From NCBI GenBank assembly GCA_002393975.1, contig DGSM01000004.1:1-21452 (forward strand): DNA of 21,452 nt, given 5' to 3'. How positions within the stretch are numbered: the first letter of the stretch is position 1; each line of letters opens with the position of its first letter. The position numbers were made by a program, and so were the translations under genes. A model generated the notes under the pieces. The model saw nothing but the letters and a program-made list of their open reading frames with translations. It made no database searches and was not told where the DNA came from. Of this stretch, positions 1 to 7,443 are shown one piece after another. The stretch is from Clostridiales bacterium UBA4362 (lineage in GTDB: Bacteria; Bacillota; Clostridia; TANB77; CAG-508).

Positions 1-842
1 GGTATATCTTCTCCAACAAGCTTTGATGGATAACCATGACCATCATATCTTTCATGATGATGTTTAACAATTGGAATAATATCTTGAAAAACTTTTGCAT
101 TTCCTAGTATATGAGCACCTATTGTTGGATGTTCTTTAATTTGAGAAAACTCATTTTCAGTTAGACGATCATCTTTTGTAAGTACATTATCTGGAATACC
201 AATTTTTCCAATATCATGGAATAATCCACCAACTCTTAATGTTTCTAAATCATTTTCACCAAGACCTAGTTTTTTTCCAAGTAATACTGCAAAAGCGCTG
301 ACTCTATCAGAGTGGCCCCTTGTATAAGGATCTTTTGCTTCAACAGTTTGTCTTAATATTTTAACTGTATCTAGGTAAGCTTGTTCTAATTCTGCATTCT
401 TTTCTGCTAGTTCTTCATTTATTTGGTTAATTATCCTCATTTGATCAACAGATTTTAAAGCAGACTCAACTAATAAAACCAATTGATCAAGGTTATCACT
501 TTTTTCACAATAGCCTTGTATATCTAACTCTTTAAGAGTTTGTAATGGTGGAGCTAAATCTTTGTGGCCTGTAAGTAATAATATATAAAGATTTTTATCA
601 AAAATACGAATATTTTGTACTACTTGATTACCATTCATTTCATCCATTATGAAATCTAATAGTAGTAAGTCATAATGTTCATCTTTTAATCTATCGATGG
701 CTTCGACAGGATTTTGAAATGTGTCGAGCCTCAAACCATTTCTTCCTAAAACGATTTTTAAGCTATCAAGAATTCCTAAATCATCATCAACAGCCATTAT
801 TTTATAATCACTTTGAACAGTATCTTGTTGATATTTTCTCAT
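1..842 (-). CDS. Response regulator with C-terminal HD-GYP domain (partial at left edge)
   Basis: Two-component response regulator whose output is an HD-GYP domain, a family that hydrolyses cyclic-di-GMP. The first 280 codons are present; the 3' end lies outside the window. The N-terminal receiver domain (about 14-130) shows the acidic pocket VDDD at 18-21, the phospho-acceptor D63 in LLDFIMDEMNG, and the later conserved T and K (LLLTGHKD, GYCEKSD). A helical linker (QINEELAEKNAELEQAY) leads to HD-GYP, with FHDIGKIGIPD (HD pair) and KHHHERYDGHGYP (the GYP signature), so the visible catalytic residues look intact. The ATG at 842 is preceded by AGGAAGG with 6-nt spacing. It lies 21 bp after the histidine kinase stop on the same strand, so the kinase is its likely partner. 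The inferred role is to turn the kinase signal into a change in cyclic-di-GMP. The family assignment is very secure; activity and partner are inferred. Confidence 0.95.
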   Translation of the reverse strand, partial: MRKYQQDTVQSDYKIMAVDDDLGILDSLKIVLGRNGLRLDTFQNPVEAIDRLKDEHYDLLLLDFIMDEMNGNQVVQNIRIFDKNLYILLLTGHKDLAPPLQTLKELDIQGYCEKSDNLDQLVLLVESALKSVDQMRIINQINEELAEKNAELEQAYLDTVKILRQTVEAKDPYTRGHSDRVSAFAVLLGKKLGLGENDLETLRVGGLFHDIGKIGIPDNVLTKDDRLTENEFSQIKEHPTIGAHILGNAKVFQDIIPIVKHHHERYDGHGYPSKLVGEDI

Positions 843-863
843 AATTAGCCTTCCTGTAGAATT

Positions 864-2882
864 TTATTTTTGTGGTAGTGTAATATAGAATATAGTACCT
901 TCTCCTTCTTTTGATTCAAAACTTAAGTTGCCTTTGAAATGACCTTTAATTGTAGAGTAAGACATAAATAAACCAAGGCCTGAACCATTATGTCCTTTAG
1001 TTGTAGTCATTTCTTTAAATAGTTTTCTTTGAACTTCTTCAGGAATTCCACTACCTTTATCTTCTACTGATATCACGATATTATCACTTTTGTTTTCTAT
1101 ATTCAAGTATATAGGTCTCTTGCTTATATCAACTTCTTTAGAAACATCTAAAGAGTTTTCTTTAATAACAGGATAACTTTGAATAGAGTTTGAAATTAAG
1201 TTGTTGATTACTTGAATTAAGCTATTAATATTTCCAATAATTTTAGTTGTATCTGGTAACTTATTGTTTACTACAAAGTTAACATGATTTACTTTTAATT
1301 CATGTCTCATAAGTATTTGAATTCTGGTAAGCATTTCTTTTATAGTAAATACTTGGTTGTCATCTTGTTCATTCATATTAACAGCTTGACCTTTAACTGT
1401 AGTAATAATGTCTGACATATATGAATTGTAAGATTTAATTTTTTTAACCCAAGTATCCATTTCATTTGAGATTTCTAGATGATCTTCAACAGAAACTTCT
1501 GGATCAACAATAGATTGTCTATATTCTGTTATTAAATCTTCTAAGCCATCTGTAGCTCCTGCAATACTCATTATAGGAGTTTTCATGTTATGAGCAACGC
1601 CACCAATCATTTGTCCTAGTGTGGCAAGGCGCTCTTTTTCCATCAAACGATCTTTATTATCATTTATTTCTTCAATATCTCGTTTAGTCTTTTCTTGAAT
1701 TTCATTATATGATTTTGATAGTAATCCTATTTCATCATTTGAGTAAACTGGCAATAGTGTACTAAAATCAAGGTTTGCTGATTTTGAAATATGTGATAGA
1801 TTTGCAGCAACTTCTGAAATGTTTTTCCCAATGTTTTTAGCCCATACAAGCATTATTATGAAGTAAATAATAAAGGCAAGTAATGAAGCAATAGCAAAAT
1901 CCATCATTATTCTTATGTTACTAGTGCTATATTTGAATCCAACTAAAGCTTTTTGTCCATTTTCCAAAACTATTTCTTGACAATAAGCTTGTTCTTCTAT
2001 TCCAAAATATTCATACACTTTTCCATCGTTTTCTTCTAAAAAGTTTTTAGCATAGGTTGTAAAGAAATCTGTTACAGATCCATTTTCTTTAGAGAATATT
2101 TTTTCATCATCTGTAATTATAAAATAATAATCATTATTGTTTTTAAGAGTAATAGTATTAAGTTCTCTTAATATTTGCGATTTAGGGTATCTTCCTAAAT
2201 TAAGATCTTCCATTTCTTGTTTGTAGTAATAATAGTTGTTTTCGCCAATTTGATTTTGCACCAAAGAATAGCCAAGTAGAGACATTACAATTAAGATTAC
2301 TAAGAATAAAGGAAGAGTATCCTTTAAAAGTGAAGTATAGAACTTTTCTTGTCTTTTTGGTAAAGTTACTGCAGGGTAAACTTCATAAGTTGATTTTATA
2401 ATGTCTTTCAAATCTGCTTTTATTAATGTAGATTGCATTATCCAACCAGAGAAAAATAGGGAGAAGTATATTAGCGCAAATTTTGTAATCAACCAAAAAT
2501 TCATTGAAACCATACTTATTAATACTAAAAGCATTGCTATTAATATAAACATCGTGGTAAGTAAGAGTCTTCGATTAACTCTATAAGTTTCATTTCTTAC
2601 TTTTATAACTTCTTCATCTGAGACATCAGGAAATTTCTTAACATATTTAAAACAATTTTTAAATATAAATTGGCAAGCGATAAGTTGGAAGCCTATCCCA
2701 AGAGAAGTTAGAAGAACATATTGCCCTACATGGCTTAACTCTAATATTTGTGCTTGAAAAGCAGCTTCTTCTGAATGAGGAGGATAATTTGCTAGAACAG
2801 GAACTAAAAAGTTCATAATAAAAGCAAGCAAAACCTCAATTAAGATTATTTTAAAATAAATTTTTACTCTAAAATGTTTCAT
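864..2882 (-). CDS. Membrane sensor histidine kinase (multi-TM, HAMP, HisKA, HATPase)
   Basis: Sensor kinase of 672 residues, expected to autophosphorylate and pass phosphate to the neighbouring HD-GYP regulator. Membrane segments are at about 8-31, 52-74, 105-128, 131-150, 187-208 and 325-348. A loop of about 115 residues (209-324) between the last two is the probable extracytoplasmic sensor. It is followed by a HAMP-like segment (about 349-400, containing DEIGLLSKSYNEI), a short coiled coil, the phospho-acceptor H431 in AHNMKTP (an unusual version of HELRTP), the N box NLISNSIQSYP (561-571), G1 DKGSGIP (608-614) and G2 GSGLGLFMSY (633-642). There is no receiver or Hpt domain, so it is not a hybrid kinase. 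ATG at 2882 has an AGAGG site 5 nt upstream. The NRPS stop lies only 14 bp upstream, so it is probably co-transcribed with the NRPS. The ligand is unknown; the operon context suggests it may sense the NRPS product or a related lipid. Confidence 0.95.
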   Translation of the reverse strand: MKHFRVKIYFKIILIEVLLAFIMNFLVPVLANYPPHSEEAAFQAQILELSHVGQYVLLTSLGIGFQLIACQFIFKNCFKYVKKFPDVSDEEVIKVRNETYRVNRRLLLTTMFILIAMLLVLISMVSMNFWLITKFALIYFSLFFSGWIMQSTLIKADLKDIIKSTYEVYPAVTLPKRQEKFYTSLLKDTLPLFLVILIVMSLLGYSLVQNQIGENNYYYYKQEMEDLNLGRYPKSQILRELNTITLKNNNDYYFIITDDEKIFSKENGSVTDFFTTYAKNFLEENDGKVYEYFGIEEQAYCQEIVLENGQKALVGFKYSTSNIRIMMDFAIASLLAFIIYFIIMLVWAKNIGKNISEVAANLSHISKSANLDFSTLLPVYSNDEIGLLSKSYNEIQEKTKRDIEEINDNKDRLMEKERLATLGQMIGGVAHNMKTPIMSIAGATDGLEDLITEYRQSIVDPEVSVEDHLEISNEMDTWVKKIKSYNSYMSDIITTVKGQAVNMNEQDDNQVFTIKEMLTRIQILMRHELKVNHVNFVVNNKLPDTTKIIGNINSLIQVINNLISNSIQSYPVIKENSLDVSKEVDISKRPIYLNIENKSDNIVISVEDKGSGIPEEVQRKLFKEMTTTKGHNGSGLGLFMSYSTIKGHFKGNLSFESKEGEGTIFYITLPQK

Positions 2883-2896
2883 TTAAACCTCTAATT

Positions 2897-5800
2897 TTAA
2901 AGTAGCTCGAAAATTGCTCTTTTATATTTTTTATTTATTATATTCCAATTGAATAATTTATTATGTAATAGTTTTATTGTTTTTCTAGAATCTACAAATG
3001 TTTCAATATAATTTGTATTTAATATATCATTTAATAATATTGCATTATATGGTTGGTTATCTTTTTTGATTAAAGCTAATGCTGTTTCAGAATCTACATA
3101 CTTTATATTTTTATCCTTTAATAATTGCTTTAGCTCTATTTGATTTTCATTAACTATATGGTAAATAGTCTGTTTAGCTGTTGAAAGCATTAATTTATAA
3201 ATAGCTTTAGCACATAAATCAACTGGTGATAAATCTATCTTGTAATTCTTTAATTCTTTTGGGCATACTTTGATTTTGGAAATAGTCTTAAGTCTCATAA
3301 TAAATGCATTTTTATCGGCATTTATTTGGAATTTTCCATCCTTAACTCTTGGCATTATATTTCCTAATCTAAATATTTTAGCTTTTATTTGTCCTTTAGA
3401 AATTGCATCTAATACTTTACATTCCGCTTCATATTTTGTAATCATATATACTTGATTATTGAAATATTGATTAACATTAATATGATTTTCATCTAAAACA
3501 CTCATATTATCAATTTTAGAAAAACCACCAACACTTATAGTAGAAATATGAGCTAGTGAAGCTCTTGAATCATATGCTAATTTAATAATATTATCTGTTC
3601 CAACTACATTGGTTTTGTAGAAAGAATCGAAATTACCAAAATGATTTACATTAGCTCCAACGTGTACAATAGTAGTAATGTTTTCAGCTAATTCTTGATA
3701 TTCTGCAAAATTAAGTCCTAGAAATGGCTCTTCAAAATTGCCTTCAACTAAATGAACTTTATTTAAATACTTATCTAGCTTAAAACCTTTTAATTTTTCA
3801 AAGTAATAGTCCATAATCTTATCAAAACGTTTTTGTGTACTAATATTTCCTTTTGGCCTAATTAGAAAATATATATTTTTAACTTTTGAGTTTTCAACTA
3901 ATTGTTGGAATATGTGTGCTCCTAAAAAACCTGTTCCACCAGTTATAAAAATGTTAGATAAATCAAACTTTAAAGATATGTTTTGAATATCTATATTATA
4001 GAATTCATCAAAATAGCTAGGATCTTGTGAGTGAGACAAAATGGCTTTAGCTAATTTTTGTATAGATGAATTTGTATTTATTCTTTGAATAGGAACATTG
4101 TATTTTATAAGGTCAGTTGATAATTGCATAATATCAAGAGAATCCATTCCTAAATCATCTATAAAGTCATCATTTGCTGAAACTGTATCTATTTTTTTTA
4201 TGTCACAAATATATTTAGCTATCTCTTTTTCAAGAATGGTTTTAGGCTGCTCAAAGTTCTTTTTTTCAATTTTCATATATTCAAATAGCTTTTTGCGATC
4301 AATCTTACCATTGAAATTTAAAGGAAATTCTTCCAATTGATATAATTTAGGAATCATATAATAGGTTAAATTTTTCTTAATCAAAGACAAAACTTCTTGA
4401 GTGTAATTTTTATGTTTTGTTTCTATGAAACCTACTAATGATTTTGTAAGATTTGTGTTTTCAACAGAGAAAACCACTGCTTTTGTTACATCAGGACAAT
4501 TTAATAATTGCTTTTCAATTTCTTCAAGTTCAATTCTAAAGCCTCTAATTTTTACTTGATTATCGTTTCTACCAATATACTTAATTCTTCCATCTGTATC
4601 CCAGTAGCCAACGTCACCAGTTTTGTATAGACAAAGATTTGATCCATCGAAGTCTGAAATAAACTTTTCTTTGGTCATTTTAGGATTGTTAAAGTAACCA
4701 CTGCAAACACTCTTACTTTGTATACAGATTTCACCTTCAAGACCAATTCCTAAAGGTTCTAAATTTTTATTAGTGATGGTTATCATGTAATTAAGTAATG
4801 GATAACCAATATATATATTGTTATCTTCTAAATCATGATCTGTTATTTCTCCCATAATGGCAAATATAGTTGTCTCTGTTGGACCATAACCATTATATAT
4901 AACAGTTCCAGGATATTTCTTTCTAAATGGTTCTAGAGGCTTAGCAAAAACTGCTTCACCACCTAGTATTACAAGTCTAACATTTTCTAACTTGTTTCCA
5001 TCTAAGCTATCCTGCTCAACCACTTTATAGAAATAAGCAGGAGTTTGATTTAGTATAGTAACTTTCTCTCTATTTAATAGTTCTATAAATTGTTCTGGAT
5101 TTGTTGTTGTTTTTCGAGGAACAATAACCAAGGTTCCACCAGTGGTAAGGCATCCATAAGTTTCCCATTGTGAAAAATCAAATGTATATGTATGAAATAA
5201 AGACCATATATCATTGTCATTTTGTTTAAATAACTTATATGTTGAATTCAAAAGGTTACCTATATTAATGTTCGTCATCATAGTACCTTTTGGCTTCCCA
5301 GTAGAACCAGATGTATAAATAGCATAGATAAAATCATTCATTTTTGAATTTATCTTTGTAATTTCTTTCAAGTCAGCAGCATTTATTTTCTCAATATAAT
5401 TTATGTCTTCAACGCAAAGAAATGACATATAAGAATAAAACTCAACATACTTTCTATGAGTAATAATTAATTTGCTTTGACTGTTTTCTGCTATATAGCT
5501 AATTCTTTCACTTGGCCAAGCAGGATCAATAGTAATGTAATAAGCTCCAATTCTAAGTACAGCGAGCATACTAATAACCATATCTAAACTTCGCTCTAAT
5601 AACAAAGTTACAGGAACATTACCTTTAACTCCTTTATCTAAAAGGCACTTAGCCATTATATTTACTCGAGATTCGAGTTCTTTATAAGTTAAACTTTCAC
5701 CTTCATATTTTAAAGCTACTTTATTTGGATATTTTTTAACACTTTGTAAAAACTTCTCATAAAGAGTTTCCCTAGGAGAAAAAGAATCTATGTTATTAAA

Positions 5801-7189
5801 TTGATTAAGAACTAAATCTTTTTCTTCTTTATCCAATAAGTCAATTTCATTTAAGTGTATTGAATCATTTGAAATTACTTCTTTAGCAATGTTAACCATT
5901 CTATTATAAACAAATACTATCTCTTTTTGGTTACAATAGTTTTCATTATAATCCAGATGGAAGTTGTAATAACCTTCATCATTGTAATCAGATATGTGTA
6001 ATTCGAAGCTAGTTTGTTGACTTGCAGAAAAGTTCCATAAATTCTCAATAACATATGGTAATCTCTCTGAGGACTTTATGTTTTGAAATGATATGATTAT
6101 ATCAAAAAGATTAGATGTATCGTTATTAGTTTCATGGGCTAAGCTTAAAATCTTTTCATAAGGAAATCTTTCATGTCGCATTATTTTAAACATGTCTTTA
6201 GAAATTTGTTTTACAAAATCTAAAAAAGAAAGATTTTCATCTATATGTATTTTCAAAGGAATGGTAGAAACCATCATTCCTAAAGTAAATTTTTCTACTT
6301 TATTTTTTCTATTTAGAAGAGGAGTTCCAATTGTAAAATCTGTTTTTGATTGTGTCTTATAAAAGTAAAGAGCAAATGTTGCTAAGAAAAAGTGATAAGG
6401 AGAAATATTATGTTCTTTACAAAACTTATCAATTTCTTTTGAAATAGTAACTTTTTCCTCAAATCGTTTTGCGCTAATGGTTTTCTTAGTGGCATTTTCT
6501 TTAAAAGATATAGCTTCAGGAATATCTTCGACATAATTTTCCCAGAATTTTTTATCTTCCTCGTAGTTCTTGCTTCTAAAATAATTATTTTCAGTTTCAA
6601 CATAATTAATTGATGAATATTTATTAATATAATTAGATTCATCAGTATGCATTAAATCAATTAATTCTTTATTATTATCTAATAACTCATTTTCTTTTTT
6701 GTTCTTAGAAATTTTAGAATACTTTATATATAGAGAATTAAACTCTTCATAGACAATTTTTGTTGTCCATGCATCAGAAATAAGATGATGCATTTTAAAG
6801 AAGATAATGGTTTCGTTATCTTTTATTTTATATATTATGATTTTATATAGTTTAGAATTCTCGAGTATAAAAGGTATTTGAGCTTCATCCTCCATAATAG
6901 TTTTTAAGTCATCAATGCTAGCATTTGGAAGAGATACTTTTTCAAAGACCTCATTTTTAAATGGAATAATGTATTGGAACACACCATCTTTATTTGTGAT
7001 GATTTGTGTTCTAAAACCTTCATTAACTTTAACGATTTTATTTAAAACCTTTCGACATATATCAAGATTTAAATTATCTTTGATATAAAAGGCATAAGAA
7101 ATATTATTAATTGGAGTATTACTATAGAATTGTTCTCTCATTAATATATTCTTTTGTGGAAAAGAAAGGTCATATAGTTTTTTATTCAC
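2897..7189 (-). CDS. Single-module NRPS with reductase release (C-A-T-R)
   Basis: Non-ribosomal peptide synthetase of 1430 residues with one complete module. The condensation domain (about 5-450) has HHLISDAW at 134-141, the HHxxxD active site. The adenylation domain (about 470-970) has YTSGSTGKPKG (625-635), FDFSQWE (670-676), NGYGPTETT (766-774), YKTGDVGYW, GRNDNQVKIRGFRIE and the A10 lysine K962 in NGKIDRKK. The carrier domain (about 985-1055) has LGMDSL with phosphopantetheine site S1017. The thioester reductase (about 1078-1430) has TGGTGFLG (1083-1090), S1216/T1217 and YMITK (Y1248, K1252). A first-position condensation domain suggests acylation of one amino acid; the reductase predicts release as an aldehyde. 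The manually read pocket code D-F-W-N-I-G-G-I-F-K is closest to the threonine code I know, so threonine is a tentative substrate. Start is GTG at 7189 with GAGG upstream. No phosphopantetheinyl transferase is visible in the window. It heads the operon with the sensor kinase and HD-GYP regulator. Confidence 0.96.
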   Translation of the reverse strand: MNKKLYDLSFPQKNILMREQFYSNTPINNISYAFYIKDNLNLDICRKVLNKIVKVNEGFRTQIITNKDGVFQYIIPFKNEVFEKVSLPNASIDDLKTIMEDEAQIPFILENSKLYKIIIYKIKDNETIIFFKMHHLISDAWTTKIVYEEFNSLYIKYSKISKNKKENELLDNNKELIDLMHTDESNYINKYSSINYVETENNYFRSKNYEEDKKFWENYVEDIPEAISFKENATKKTISAKRFEEKVTISKEIDKFCKEHNISPYHFFLATFALYFYKTQSKTDFTIGTPLLNRKNKVEKFTLGMMVSTIPLKIHIDENLSFLDFVKQISKDMFKIMRHERFPYEKILSLAHETNNDTSNLFDIIISFQNIKSSERLPYVIENLWNFSASQQTSFELHISDYNDEGYYNFHLDYNENYCNQKEIVFVYNRMVNIAKEVISNDSIHLNEIDLLDKEEKDLVLNQFNNIDSFSPRETLYEKFLQSVKKYPNKVALKYEGESLTYKELESRVNIMAKCLLDKGVKGNVPVTLLLERSLDMVISMLAVLRIGAYYITIDPAWPSERISYIAENSQSKLIITHRKYVEFYSYMSFLCVEDINYIEKINAADLKEITKINSKMNDFIYAIYTSGSTGKPKGTMMTNINIGNLLNSTYKLFKQNDNDIWSLFHTYTFDFSQWETYGCLTTGGTLVIVPRKTTTNPEQFIELLNREKVTILNQTPAYFYKVVEQDSLDGNKLENVRLVILGGEAVFAKPLEPFRKKYPGTVIYNGYGPTETTIFAIMGEITDHDLEDNNIYIGYPLLNYMITITNKNLEPLGIGLEGEICIQSKSVCSGYFNNPKMTKEKFISDFDGSNLCLYKTGDVGYWDTDGRIKYIGRNDNQVKIRGFRIELEEIEKQLLNCPDVTKAVVFSVENTNLTKSLVGFIETKHKNYTQEVLSLIKKNLTYYMIPKLYQLEEFPLNFNGKIDRKKLFEYMKIEKKNFEQPKTILEKEIAKYICDIKKIDTVSANDDFIDDLGMDSLDIMQLSTDLIKYNVPIQRINTNSSIQKLAKAILSHSQDPSYFDEFYNIDIQNISLKFDLSNIFITGGTGFLGAHIFQQLVENSKVKNIYFLIRPKGNISTQKRFDKIMDYYFEKLKGFKLDKYLNKVHLVEGNFEEPFLGLNFAEYQELAENITTIVHVGANVNHFGNFDSFYKTNVVGTDNIIKLAYDSRASLAHISTISVGGFSKIDNMSVLDENHINVNQYFNNQVYMITKYEAECKVLDAISKGQIKAKIFRLGNIMPRVKDGKFQINADKNAFIMRLKTISKIKVCPKELKNYKIDLSPVDLCAKAIYKLMLSTAKQTIYHIVNENQIELKQLLKDKNIKYVDSETALALIKKDNQPYNAILLNDILNTNYIETFVDSRKTIKLLHNKLFNWNIINKKYKRAIFELL

Positions 7190-7261
7190 AATAAACCTCG
7201 CAAAACTAAACTCATTTAATTCTAATCATTTGTATATTTTTAAATCTTTAGTGTGAATAAT

Positions 7262-7275
7262 GGTTATAAATAACC
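7262..7275. promoter_or_regulatory. 14-bp palindrome in the NRPS / acyl-CoA synthetase divergent region
   Basis: GGTTATAAATAACC has perfect 6-bp arms (GGTTAT and ATAACC) around a 2-bp centre. It lies 73 bp upstream of the NRPS GTG within the 253-bp divergent intergenic region 7190-7443, where a regulator of one or both genes would be expected to bind. A smaller palindrome, CAAAG-TG-CTTTG, is at 7300-7311. I found no convincing minus-strand -35/-10 pair, so the NRPS promoter is not placed. An operator role is inference; short A+T-rich palindromes can arise by chance. Confidence 0.35.
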
Positions 7276-7402
7276 TATGATACCAAATTATTATTATCAC
7301 AAAGTGCTTTGCAAGTCTATAAAACAGAATAAATAAGACAATCGTGTAACTAAATGGTAAAAAATTTGAACAATTGGACAATATTTGAAATTGGTTTAGA
7401 AA

Positions 7403-7408
7403 TATAAT
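7403..7408 (+). promoter_or_regulatory. Probable -10 element for the first acyl-CoA synthetase gene
   Basis: A perfect TATAAT lies 35 bp before the ATG at 7444, with start of transcription expected near 7415. No good -35 stands 16-18 bp upstream; TTGGAC at 7374-7379 is too far away (23 bp). Expression may need an activator, or this hexamer may be a chance match in A+T-rich DNA. Confidence 0.35.
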
Positions 7409-7443
7409 AAAATTGAACAAGTTTAATTAAGGAAGAGGAAGAA

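Noticed and set aside
6382..6642. Small overlapping open frames inside the NRPS, AT-hook and other genes (for example 6382-6642 minus, 7590-7970 minus, 12388-12630 plus, 13361-13615 plus)
   Set aside because: All lie inside strongly supported genes in other frames, without ribosome sites or recognisable products.
2897..7189. Frameshift or inactivation of the NRPS
   Set aside because: One uninterrupted frame of 1430 codons with every core motif present; no sign of decay.
7226..7420. 64-codon open frame on the minus strand between the NRPS and the acyl-CoA ligase
   Set aside because: No ribosome binding site of note, low-complexity hydrophobic translation, and it overlaps the divergent control region. 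Treated as chance.
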